From: Prevotella sp.
GTDB lineage: Bacteria > Bacteroidota > Bacteroidia > Bacteroidales > Bacteroidaceae
Assembly: GCA_017428055.1 (NCBI GenBank)
Contig: JAFRRN010000029.1
Coordinates: 1 to 43,435 of the forward strand
Direction of reading: 5' to 3'
Length of the DNA stretch: 43,435 nucleotides
The position numbers and the translations under genes are program-made. Positions 1 to 7,876 of the stretch are shown piece after piece. The notes below the pieces were generated by a model. It did not search any database and was not told the DNA's origin. It was given only the letters and a program-made list of their open reading frames with translations. Within the stretch, counting starts at the first letter, position 1, and every line of letters starts with the position of its first letter.

Positions 1-87
1 CAAAAGAATAGCTTCCATACAAGCCAAAATAAACAGAAGACCAAGGGAAAAACTAAATTTCCTCACACCTAACGAGGTCTTTTTCAA
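1..87 (-). CDS. Possible 5' fragment of a secreted protein, cut by the window edge
   Basis: The minus strand is open from a TTG at 87 (or a GTG at 66) to the left edge. From the TTG it would read MKKTSLGVRK followed by a hydrophobic stretch ending in LLFILAC, which has the shape of a signal peptide or lipoprotein leader. There is no ATG at the right place and no clear ribosome binding site, and only about 29 codons are visible. This is a weak call that could equally be non-coding AT-rich DNA. Confidence 0.22.
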   Translation of the reverse strand, partial: MKKTSLGVRKFSFSLGLLFILACMEAILL

Positions 88-97
88 ACATTATACC

Positions 98-214
98 TAA
101 CTTTGCAGACAGATTGCACTTGCTGGTTGACTCTATAGAAAATGGTAAAACCCCTCAATCGCAAACGATTTCTCACGCAAAAAAGATTGTTTATGATTTT
201 TTTTGCTAATTTTG
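98..214 (+). promoter_or_regulatory. AT-rich leader region with two Bacteroidetes-type -7 boxes
   Basis: Two matches to TAnnTTTG lie on the plus strand: TAACTTTG at 98-105 and TAATTTTG at 207-214. Neither has a good TTTG at the usual 19-21 bp upstream. The second lies 59 bp before the ATG of the gene at 274 and is the better candidate for its promoter. The rest of 1-273 is AT-rich and shows no other gene that can be supported. Confidence 0.4.
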
Positions 215-273
215 TAGCCTGATTCAGAAACAGGCACTTTTCCCAAAGACAAACGATCAATACAACGATAGAT

Positions 274-900
274 ATGAAGAAAGCATTTACACTCATCGGT
301 TTATTGCTCTGCTCGATGGCAACCCTTGCCAACGACTACACCGACAAGCTCACGGTGACCGTCAACGGCGAGGCGATGGAGCAACAGGCAACCATCACCA
401 TCACGCAGGGCGAGGACGGCAAATACACCCTCTCGCTCAACAACTTCTGCTTGGAGTCGGTGGAGAATGACGGGAGCATCACCCGCGTCGGCGTGGGAAA
501 CATCATCCTGGCCGACCACGAGGGGACGACCGTTGACGGCATCACGAGCATCACCTATAACGATGGCATTTACATTACCGCCGGCGACGACCCCTCGATA
601 GACTTCTGGATGGGCCCGATGCTGGCGGCATCCGGTCCCGTACCCATCGAGATGGAGGCGCGTTTCAACGACACGCAGCTCTATTGCACAATCCATATCG
701 ACCTGATGGACATGCTCGAACAAATCATTGACGTGGAATTTGGTACGGAGCCCGAGCCGCATAATGGCATCCGGACATTGGGCAGGGAGGCCGTTTCACC
801 GTATAGCGACACCCCATTCGACCTGCAAGGGCGCAGGGTTGTACGCACTCTCCCCCGTTCCCTTTATATTGTCAACGGAAAGAAATTCATCAAACATTAA
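274..900 (+). CDS. Secreted calycin-like domain protein with C-terminal LQGRRV-type tail
   Basis: A 208-residue protein. Residues 1-19 form a signal peptide (MKKAF, hydrophobic core, then TLAND), so it is exported. Residues about 22-150 look like the beta-rich calycin-like domain found in many short Bacteroidales secreted proteins, with alternating strands such as KLTVTVNG and ATITITQGEDGKYTLSL. The last ~30 residues carry FDLQGRRV followed by LYIVNGKKFIKH, the C-terminal tail common on Prevotella secreted proteins, which may act as a sorting or anchoring signal. No catalytic motif is visible, so a ligand-binding or structural role in the envelope is inferred only from the fold type. The next gene follows after 35 bp on the same strand, is also secreted, and is probably co-transcribed. 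Confidence 0.75.
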   Translation: MKKAFTLIGLLLCSMATLANDYTDKLTVTVNGEAMEQQATITITQGEDGKYTLSLNNFCLESVENDGSITRVGVGNIILADHEGTTVDGITSITYNDGIYITAGDDPSIDFWMGPMLAASGPVPIEMEARFNDTQLYCTIHIDLMDMLEQIIDVEFGTEPEPHNGIRTLGREAVSPYSDTPFDLQGRRVVRTLPRSLYIVNGKKFIKH

Positions 901-935
901 AACAATAGTCACATTATTTAATTAACGTACACATC

Positions 936-2378
936 ATGAAAAGGAAATACCAAATAGTCTTCACGGCAGCATTGGCACTGTCGCCAATAGGCATGATGGC
1001 GCAAGGCACCGCCATCGACTTCTCCAACTACGAGGGATCGCAAATCATCAACTCCGACTTTGAGGACTGGAGCGGTTCTGAATATAGCAACGTTCCCGTG
1101 GGATGGCATAGCTTTGAGTCGGTAGGCGGCTCAAGAATCTTTGTGGCATTCGCCAAGTCAACAGCCCATACCAGTCGCAACACTGCGGACTTGCATACCG
1201 GCACGATTGGTAACTCATGTCTGAAACTTGTGCCACGCGACCTGTCCATGGCATTGGCCAATGGCACCATCTCCACGGGAAGGATGAATGCAGGGGCATA
1301 TAGTGCCACCGACCCGAAGAACCATGCGCAGATGGACCTCTCCGTGACGGAGACAAGCAACGGCTCACCATTCTATGCCGTGCTGACAAAAAAGCCCATC
1401 GCCCTCTCGGTATGGGTGAAATTCACGCAGGGAACCTACCAAGAGGAACATCCTTACGCCACCGTTAGTGCCGCTATCACCAACGGAGACTATTACCAGG
1501 AACCCACTTCGACGAATGACAGCACAATGGTCATCGGCTATGCACAAAACAACAAGATCGCCAGCAACGATGGGCAGTGGCAACACTTATACGTCCCCTT
1601 CCGTTACGACTCGCCCAACTTCAACCAGGATGGCGACGAGCCACAAGCCATCATGGTGACATTCTCCACCAACGCCGACCCAGGGCAAGGCTCCGCTGGC
1701 GATGTGCTGCTCGTTGACGACCTCGAACTCATTTACGGCCAAGAGGTGACCATCCCCGCCTCGGGCTATGCCACATTGACCAACGTGGCAATGGCAAACC
1801 ACAAGATAACCATTCCCGAGGGCATCACGGCATATACCATCGAGGCGAATGCCAAGGGCGAGCCCATCGTCAAGGACACGTACAAGGCAGGGCAGGTGTT
1901 GCCTTATCATGCCGCAGTGCTGTTGAAAGGTGCGCCGGGTACCTACACCTTCCCCACCACCCTATACGACGACGCGGTGGCAATCACCCTGGAAAGTGAC
2001 ATTTGCATGGTTGAGGCCAACGAACTCAACACGCCCACTGACGAATATAAATATTTCCGCTTGGGCACCAAGGACGATGTCTTGGGATTCTACCAGGCTG
2101 CCTACGGCTTGAAGATACAGGAAAAAGAGGCTCTCCTGCGCGTGAAGGCCAACGCTGCCGCCAACCAATACCAGTATGTTCTCGTCAAGCCAGAGACAGA
2201 AGGCGACATCAACGGCGACGGCATCGTGACGATTGCCGATGTCACGACCCTCGTCAACCGCCTGTTAGACAAATATGAAAGGAAAGACTTGCTGGTCACT
2301 GACGCCGATGTCAATGGCGACAACAACGTCACCATCGGCGACGTGATGACCTTGGTGAATATCCTTCTCAAGCAATAG
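936..2378 (+). CDS. Secreted PCMD-like protein with C-terminal dockerin-type repeats
   Basis: A 480-residue exported protein with a signal peptide at residues 1-22 (cleavage near MMAQG). Residues about 30-266 resemble the PCMD (putative carbohydrate metabolism domain) family of Bacteroidetes: NSDFEDW...VPVGWHS near the start, and a closing block with a strand IMVTFSTNADPG followed by LLVDDLELIYG. Residues 270-415 form a second beta-rich region with the 'ASGYATLTNV' motif often seen on Prevotella secreted proteins. The C-terminus has two calcium-binding dockerin-like EF-hand repeats, GDINGDGIVTIADVTTLVNR and DVNGDNNVTIGDVMTLVN. The gene ends tail to tail with the LytTR gene, overlapping by 11 bp, so no terminator fits between them. 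The substrate is unknown. PCMD assignment is from remembered family features. Confidence 0.72.
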   Translation: MKRKYQIVFTAALALSPIGMMAQGTAIDFSNYEGSQIINSDFEDWSGSEYSNVPVGWHSFESVGGSRIFVAFAKSTAHTSRNTADLHTGTIGNSCLKLVPRDLSMALANGTISTGRMNAGAYSATDPKNHAQMDLSVTETSNGSPFYAVLTKKPIALSVWVKFTQGTYQEEHPYATVSAAITNGDYYQEPTSTNDSTMVIGYAQNNKIASNDGQWQHLYVPFRYDSPNFNQDGDEPQAIMVTFSTNADPGQGSAGDVLLVDDLELIYGQEVTIPASGYATLTNVAMANHKITIPEGITAYTIEANAKGEPIVKDTYKAGQVLPYHAAVLLKGAPGTYTFPTTLYDDAVAITLESDICMVEANELNTPTDEYKYFRLGTKDDVLGFYQAAYGLKIQEKEALLRVKANAAANQYQYVLVKPETEGDINGDGIVTIADVTTLVNRLLDKYERKDLLVTDADVNGDNNVTIGDVMTLVNILLKQ

Positions 2379-3240
2379 CATCCTTCACATGCGACATGTT
2401 GCTGCGTGAGACGGGTATCGATTCGTGGCAATGCTTGATGAGCAGTCGCATGTTCCCCGCGTTGGTGACAATCCGTTCCACTTGTTGCAGATTGACGAGG
2501 AAGGCACGGTGGCTACGAATGACCATCGGGAAGTCGCGCAATTCCTCTTCAATCTGCTTGGAGGTGGCACGGAGCATGTCATTGCGAACCATCCCCTCGC
2601 GTAAGTGATAGACCTTGACATAGTTGCCTATCGCCTCGATATACAAGAGGTTGGGGATGTCGAGCGTTATCGTCTCGGAGGTGGTACCTGTCAGCGTGAC
2701 GGTTGGCGATGCCTGGTTGGTATCGTCTTCTTTGTCAAGAAGCCTTTCATCTTGCACCTTCCTCAATTGCTCGTTCAACAACTGAGCCTCCTCCAATTCA
2801 GTCGATAAATACTTGTTACGAAACTTGAAACGCCAATAAAGACCTATGGCAAACGAGCAGAAGGCAAGGATGACAAGCGTCTCAAGAAAGTTGCTCCACG
2901 AGAGGACGTTTCCTTCCACACGGTCGCTCAACACAAAATGGCGGTATAGACAAATCGACAAGGACACGAGCGGCGTATTGATTAGTTGAAACCATAGGTT
3001 GCGTCGGATGACATAACCGACCCCCTTCTCCATGGACATAGGCATCCTGATGATATACTTCAGGATGAGGTCTGTCAACATACAAACGATAAACCCAAAA
3101 ACAAAGATCATCAGCAGATGGAAGTATGCCTGCCATTGCCATGCATCAAGACCGAAGGGCTTGAAGACGCAAAGGGCAAGCAGCGTGAAGGCACTGCTGA
3201 CAAGCCGCACATGGACTGTATCTTTCTGTGATTTCTCCAT
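2368..3240 (-). CDS. Membrane-anchored LytTR-family transcriptional regulator
   Basis: A 290-residue protein with four predicted membrane helices (about residues 12-30, 40-60, 84-103 and 116-136), a charged coiled-coil linker (about 144-172) and a C-terminal LytTR DNA-binding domain (about 188-284). Hallmarks of LytTR are LLYIEAIGNYVKVY, the VIRSHRAFLVNL block and IPVSRS near the end. The start was set at the ATG at 3240 because upstream in-frame codons run into a -7 box and would add a non-conserved stretch of 45 residues. There is no response-regulator receiver domain, so the membrane part may itself sense a signal, as in other direct membrane-bound LytTR proteins. It is divergent from the TonB-dependent receptor gene, 143 bp between start codons, which makes that gene its most likely target (inference). 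Confidence 0.82.
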   Translation of the reverse strand: MEKSQKDTVHVRLVSSAFTLLALCVFKPFGLDAWQWQAYFHLLMIFVFGFIVCMLTDLILKYIIRMPMSMEKGVGYVIRRNLWFQLINTPLVSLSICLYRHFVLSDRVEGNVLSWSNFLETLVILAFCSFAIGLYWRFKFRNKYLSTELEEAQLLNEQLRKVQDERLLDKEDDTNQASPTVTLTGTTSETITLDIPNLLYIEAIGNYVKVYHLREGMVRNDMLRATSKQIEEELRDFPMVIRSHRAFLVNLQQVERIVTNAGNMRLLIKHCHESIPVSRSNMSHVKDAIA

Positions 3241-3248
3241 ACCGTTGA

Positions 3249-3256
3249 CAAAAGTA
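3249..3256 (-). promoter_or_regulatory. -7 box TACTTTTG ahead of the LytTR gene
   Basis: The minus strand reads TACTTTTG, a full match to TAnnTTTG, only 8 bp before the chosen ATG. No -33 box is seen at normal spacing. The predicted transcript would be nearly leaderless, so this may instead be a regulator site mirroring the identical box on the other strand at 3340-3347. Confidence 0.35.
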
Positions 3257-3315
3257 CAAAAAATAAACCGACCACGGCACCATTTATCACAAATACCTAC
3301 AGAATATCCCAAATA

Positions 3316-3347
3316 TTTGACGGGAAGGGATATACATCGTACTTTTG
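3316..3347 (+). promoter_or_regulatory. Promoter of the TonB-dependent receptor gene
   Basis: TTTG at 3316-3319, 20 bp of spacer, then TACTTTTG at 3340-3347 exactly fit the Bacteroidetes vegetative consensus. Transcription would start near 3354. This rules out the more upstream in-frame ATG at 3345 and supports translation from 3384. Confidence 0.7.
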
Positions 3348-3383
3348 CACCGTGAACGTTATCGTAAGACAACAAGAGAAGAA

Positions 3384-5777
3384 ATGACAGAAATGAAAAA
3401 GAATGGAATGAGAAGACTGGCGGCTTGGGTGGTCGCCGTAATGATGTCAGTAGTCACAGTGCAAGGCAAGACACAAGACGTGACAGGGAGAGTGGTTGAC
3501 ATGAATGGCGAGCCGTTGCCGTTTGTGAATGTCGTGCTGTTATCGCTGCCCGACTCGACTTTTGCACAGGGTGCCATGACAGACGGGCAGGGGCTATTCA
3601 GGATTGTGACAAACCAAGACACGGGACTTTTGAAGCTGTCGAGCATCGGCTATGAGACACATTATATTATAATAGGCGGCGGGAATTATCCCAATAACCT
3701 CACCATCGAGATGAGGGAAGACGCAGAGATGCTGAAGGAGGTAGTCGTGAAAGGCCAATTGCCCAAGACCCTTGTCAAGGGCGATGCCATGCGCACGACC
3801 GTCGCGGGAACCATCCTGGAGAAGGCGGGCACGGTGTCTGACATGCTTAACCAGGTACCGTCGTTAGAGGCCGAGCGCGATGGCGGCGTTAAGGTATTGG
3901 GGCGCGGCGATGCCGAGGTGTACATCAACGGGCGACGGGTGCAGGACATGAAGGAACTCTCTCGCCTTCGTGCCGACCAAATCCAGCATGTGGAAGTGGT
4001 GAACAACCCTGGCGCCCGTTATGCCGCCTCGACAAGAGCCGTAGTCCGCTTGACGTTGAAGAAGGCACAAGGGGAGGGATTCAGCTTTCAGGACTATGCC
4101 TCCTTTATGTACCAGTATGACCATACCGAGACCAATAACCTTGACATCAATTATCGCACGGGAGGGTTAGACATCACCGGCTCGTTCTGGTGCGGTCGCT
4201 ATGGCCACTCCAAGTCGCTTCAAGAAAACGACCTCACCTATTTCGTGGGCAACGATAGTTATTTAGGGCATACCTCGCAAGACTCGAAGAACATCTGGAA
4301 GGGATGGTCGCCACAGCTGCAAGTGAACTACATGGTCGATGAGAACCACAGTTTCGGCGCATTCTACAAGTACGACCGCCATCCTAACGGCAGTTTCGAC
4401 AGCATGTTCTACACAGACAACTATGAGAATGGCGTGTTCACAGAACACTCCGAGAGCCGTATCTGGCAGAGCGACAGTTTCCACAAGCACATCTTTAACG
4501 CCTATTACAACGGTAAGATGGGGCAAATAGGCATCGACCTGAACATAGACGGCCTATTCGACGATACCAAGAGTCCGGGCAGCACGACAGAGACAACCAA
4601 TGACACCGACGGCACCACCGTCTTGCGTTCCATCGAGAGCAACACCAACAGCAGCAACAACTTCTGGGCATCGAAACTCATCTTTTCCTATCCCGTATGG
4701 AAAGGGAACCTTTCCGTTGGCGGTGAGTTCTCCTATAACCATCGCACAGATGCCTACTCCTTCACCGCGTCGGACTATGTGCCCGTGAAGGCTACAAATT
4801 CAGAAATCAACGAGAAGTCGTCGTCTGCATTTGTCGAGTATGGCCGTTCCTTCGGCAAGGTCTATACACAGGTGGGGTTGCGTTACGAACACTTGAAGAA
4901 TGACTACTATAATTTCGGCATGAGGGAAGGCGAGGTCTGCCGCAACTATGGCGACTGGTTTCCCACAGCGGTCGTCAGTGTACCCGTCGGCAAGGCGCAA
5001 CTATCGCTATCCTATCGCCAGGACATAGAGCGGCCAAACTACAGTAACCTCACCAGCTCAACCATCTATATCAACCGCTCCACATACCAGAGCGGCAATC
5101 CCTACCTGAAGCCTGTCTATACCCATAGCGTCGTACTGAACGCCGGTTACAAATGGGCGACCATGATGCTGAACTACAGTCGAATGAAGGATGCAATGAC
5201 CATGTCAACAGAATCATTCCCCGATTCTGAAGACCCACTCGTAAGCCTCGTCAGACCCATCAACAGCCAAGAGGACTATGACCAGTTCAACATCCAACTC
5301 TCCGCACGTCCCACAATAGGCTGCTGGCATCCGATGTGGACCGTCGTAACGCAGTTCCAAAACTACAAAGCGCCGACAGCCCTTGGCACTGTCATTACCC
5401 TTAACCGCCCGTGGCTTGTCTTAGGATGGCAGAACAACATCGAGTTGCCAAAGGACTACCGCCTCAAGGTAGCCGCCCAATGGTCATCGAAGGGCGATTA
5501 CAACAACTTCCGCATAACAAGTACCCAATTCTTCACCAGCCTCGGACTCCAGCGAGACATCAACCTGCACCGCCTCGGTCTATTGACACTTGACCTACGT
5601 TGTAACGACCTCTTCAATACGAACAAGACGAAAGGCATCATCTTTGGCTTCCGCGAGTTGACCTTAACGAATCCCTCCCGCCGCACATTCATGTTGGACC
5701 TCACTTGGAAATACAATGAAGCCCGCAGCAAATACCGTGGCTCTGGTGCCGGTGACAAGCAAAAGGCAAGAATGTAA
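3384..5777 (+). CDS. TonB-dependent receptor, outer-membrane beta-barrel family
   Basis: A 797-residue outer-membrane protein. After a signal peptide (about 1-32, MTEMKKNGMRR plus hydrophobic core) comes a CarboxypepD_reg-like domain (about 33-115, DVTGRVVDMNGEPLPFVNVV), then a plug-like region (about 130-225, with VSDMLNQVPSLEAERDGGV and VYINGRRVQD). A long beta-barrel of the OMP_b-brl_3 type follows, with many aromatic alternating strands. It has no SusD-like partner, so it is not a classic SusC; the family is often linked to regulators and metal or peptide uptake, but the ligand is unknown. The start at 3384 was chosen because the promoter overlaps the upstream ATG; 3393 is also possible. 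The divergent LytTR membrane protein is the likely regulator. The next gene follows after 29 bp. Confidence 0.85.
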   Translation: MTEMKKNGMRRLAAWVVAVMMSVVTVQGKTQDVTGRVVDMNGEPLPFVNVVLLSLPDSTFAQGAMTDGQGLFRIVTNQDTGLLKLSSIGYETHYIIIGGGNYPNNLTIEMREDAEMLKEVVVKGQLPKTLVKGDAMRTTVAGTILEKAGTVSDMLNQVPSLEAERDGGVKVLGRGDAEVYINGRRVQDMKELSRLRADQIQHVEVVNNPGARYAASTRAVVRLTLKKAQGEGFSFQDYASFMYQYDHTETNNLDINYRTGGLDITGSFWCGRYGHSKSLQENDLTYFVGNDSYLGHTSQDSKNIWKGWSPQLQVNYMVDENHSFGAFYKYDRHPNGSFDSMFYTDNYENGVFTEHSESRIWQSDSFHKHIFNAYYNGKMGQIGIDLNIDGLFDDTKSPGSTTETTNDTDGTTVLRSIESNTNSSNNFWASKLIFSYPVWKGNLSVGGEFSYNHRTDAYSFTASDYVPVKATNSEINEKSSSAFVEYGRSFGKVYTQVGLRYEHLKNDYYNFGMREGEVCRNYGDWFPTAVVSVPVGKAQLSLSYRQDIERPNYSNLTSSTIYINRSTYQSGNPYLKPVYTHSVVLNAGYKWATMMLNYSRMKDAMTMSTESFPDSEDPLVSLVRPINSQEDYDQFNIQLSARPTIGCWHPMWTVVTQFQNYKAPTALGTVITLNRPWLVLGWQNNIELPKDYRLKVAAQWSSKGDYNNFRITSTQFFTSLGLQRDINLHRLGLLTLDLRCNDLFNTNKTKGIIFGFRELTLTNPSRRTFMLDLTWKYNEARSKYRGSGAGDKQKARM

Positions 5778-5806
5778 AGAATAAAACGAATATATCATTG
5801 ATTAGT

Positions 5807-6541
5807 ATGACTATCAGATTAGAACAGCCAAAAGACTACCGCGAGGTGGAACACCTCACACGTGAGGCATTCTGGAACGTGTATCGCCCAGGATGTGCAG
5901 AACATTATGTACTCAAGGAATATCGAAACAATCCTGACTTTATCCCGGCACTGGACTTCGTTATGGAAGAAAATGACAGGATTATAGGCCACGTGATGTT
6001 TTCAAGGGCAGAGATCATCCTTGATGAGGGGACATCGTTCCCCTCATGGACATTCGGTCCCATCAGCATCCACCCAGACTACAAACGCAAGGGATATGGA
6101 TTGAAACTATTGAACCATGCGATGGAGAAAGCCCGTGATAGAGGTATCGGCATACTTTGCATGGAGGGAAACATTGACTTCTATAAACATGCCGGCTTTG
6201 ACCTCGCCAGTAAGTTGAGGATTCATTATCACGCAGAACCGCGAGAAGCCGAGGTGCCATACTTCCTCGCCAAGGAATTAATACCCAACTATTGGGGAGA
6301 CCGCGAAGGAACTTACCGCCCACCCAAAGGCTACTTCGTGGCAGAGGAGTCGCCAGAGGCTTTCGACTGCTACGATGCCACCTTCCCAAAGAAAGAGAAA
6401 CATCTCTTGTCGGGGCAGTTGCCTCAATTCTGCAAGAGTTGCGGTATGCCCTTAACCGACGACAAAGATTGTGGCCATAACGCCGATGGCAGCATCAACT
6501 TTGACTATTGCCTCTATTGTTGTAAGGATGGGAGCCTTTAG
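5807..6541 (+). CDS. GNAT N-acetyltransferase fused to a C-terminal zinc ribbon
   Basis: A 244-residue cytoplasmic protein. Residues 1-150 are a GNAT acetyltransferase: FGPISIHPDYKRKGYGLKLL carries the acetyl-CoA pyrophosphate loop (RKGYG, about 94-98), followed by LCMEGNIDFYKHAGF. Residues about 208-244 form a putative zinc ribbon with cysteines at 209, 212, 235, 238 and 239 (FCKSCGMPL and YCLYCCKDG), matching the 'putative zinc ribbon' family usually found alone or at the end of small enzymes. The ATG at 5807 is preferred over a TTG nine bases upstream. The substrate is unknown. It follows the receptor gene closely and may be read from the same transcript. It ends 9 bp from the convergent helicase gene. 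Confidence 0.82.
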   Translation: MTIRLEQPKDYREVEHLTREAFWNVYRPGCAEHYVLKEYRNNPDFIPALDFVMEENDRIIGHVMFSRAEIILDEGTSFPSWTFGPISIHPDYKRKGYGLKLLNHAMEKARDRGIGILCMEGNIDFYKHAGFDLASKLRIHYHAEPREAEVPYFLAKELIPNYWGDREGTYRPPKGYFVAEESPEAFDCYDATFPKKEKHLLSGQLPQFCKSCGMPLTDDKDCGHNADGSINFDYCLYCCKDGSL

Positions 6542-6550
6542 GAGTCACTT

Positions 6551-7876
6551 CTACCCTATCTCCTCAATGATGGTCTTAATGCCCTTGACCTTCTCTCCTT
6601 GCACTTTGCTGAGGACGGAGGCGAGCTGCTGGCGGTCGATGGCGACGTAGGTGAAACGCTCCTCGATGCTGATACGGCCTATCTCGGCGGCTGTCAGCCC
6701 GCCTTTCTTGCATAGGAATCCCACGATGTCGCCTTTGGAGAGCTTGTCTTTCTTGCCTTTCCCGATATAAAGCGTTGCCATCCGCGGCACGGGGATGTCG
6801 TGGGTGGTTGGTTGGGGTGTGTAGGTCTCAATGTCGCCTTCCACGTAGTCGGGTATGCGCTCCTCGGGATTGAGGATGAAAAATGCCCTACCCTGTGCAT
6901 CCCAACGTGCCGTGCGCCCCACCCGATGCACATAGCCATGCTCACTCTCGGGTAAATGGTAGTGGATGATATTATCAATCATGGGGATGTCAAGTCCGCG
7001 ACTGGCGAGGTCCGTAGCAACAAGGATGTTGGCGGAGCCATTGGAGAATTTATACAGGGCATCTTCACGTTGCCGCTGTTCCATTCCCCCGTGGAACGAA
7101 CTGATGGTGAACCCCTCCCCTTGTAGGAACGATGCCACACGTTCCACGCTGTCGCGATAGTTCAAGAAGACGATGCTGCCCTGATTTCCTATGTCAAGCA
7201 AGAGTTCTTTCAGAGTGTCAAGCTTGTCTTTCACGGGACTCTTCACCTCAAAAATCCTTACACGCTCCGACACCTGTTCCTCCTTGATTAGATAGTCCAG
7301 TCGCTGCGTCCTACCCATATTGACAAATCGTGGAATGCTCTCGGCATCGGTGGCAGAGAGCAATACCCTACGCCTGACATTGGGCAAAGCCTCCACCGCG
7401 CGCCGCATCTCTTCCAAGAAGCCCATCTCAAGGCATTTGTCAAACTCATCGATAACGAGGTACTTGACCAACGAGGGTGAGATGTTACCCTTGTCGAGGT
7501 GGTCGTTCAACCGCCCCGGCGTGGCAAACACGATGTGTGGACGCACCTGACGCAACACCCGATGCTCATCCATCGTGGCACGTCCGCCATAGCAGGCACA
7601 CGCCCGCAACCCACACCCCATGTCCTTGAGTACATTTGCAGATTGTAACGCCAGTTCCCTGCCTGGCACCACAACCACCGCTTGCACCTCGTCGAAGTCG
7701 GGATTAACCATCTGCGTCAAAGGCAATAGGTATGCCAGGGTCTTTCCCGACCCCGTCGGCGAGAGCAGCACGACGTCGCCATTGTTGTGCAAGATAGCAT
7801 CTACTGCCTCTTCCTGCATCTCGTTGAGCTGCTTGATGCCCAACTTATCGAGAATATAATAGATACTCTTTGTCAT
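6551..7876 (-). CDS. dbpA: DEAD-box RNA helicase, DbpA-like
   Basis: A 441-residue ATP-dependent RNA helicase. Visible motifs are a Q-motif glutamine at 21, Walker A SPTGSGKT (39-46), PGREL, ATPGRL, the DExD box as DEFD (143-146), SAT (174-176), ATDLASRGLD and HRVGRTAR. The last ~75 residues (ATLYIGKGKKDKLSKGDIVG onward) form the small RRM-like DbpA/CsdA RNA-binding domain. In Escherichia coli, DbpA binds hairpin 92 of 23S rRNA and helps late large-subunit assembly; the same job is likely but not proven here. The ATG overlaps the stop of the upstream TPR gene by four bases, so translation is probably coupled. DEFD in place of DEAD is a conservative change. Confidence 0.87.
   Translation of the reverse strand: MTKSIYYILDKLGIKQLNEMQEEAVDAILHNNGDVVLLSPTGSGKTLAYLLPLTQMVNPDFDEVQAVVVVPGRELALQSANVLKDMGCGLRACACYGGRATMDEHRVLRQVRPHIVFATPGRLNDHLDKGNISPSLVKYLVIDEFDKCLEMGFLEEMRRAVEALPNVRRRVLLSATDAESIPRFVNMGRTQRLDYLIKEEQVSERVRIFEVKSPVKDKLDTLKELLLDIGNQGSIVFLNYRDSVERVASFLQGEGFTISSFHGGMEQRQREDALYKFSNGSANILVATDLASRGLDIPMIDNIIHYHLPESEHGYVHRVGRTARWDAQGRAFFILNPEERIPDYVEGDIETYTPQPTTHDIPVPRMATLYIGKGKKDKLSKGDIVGFLCKKGGLTAAEIGRISIEERFTYVAIDRQQLASVLSKVQGEKVKGIKTIIEEIG

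Noticed and set aside
3241-3375. 45-residue N-terminal extension of the LytTR protein
   Set aside because: It covers the intergenic promoter region and does not look like protein; the ATG at 3240 begins the conserved membrane domain.
3345-3383. Longer N-terminus for the TonB-dependent receptor
   Set aside because: The upstream ATG overlaps a perfect promoter -7 box; a start at 3384 gives a normal signal peptide.
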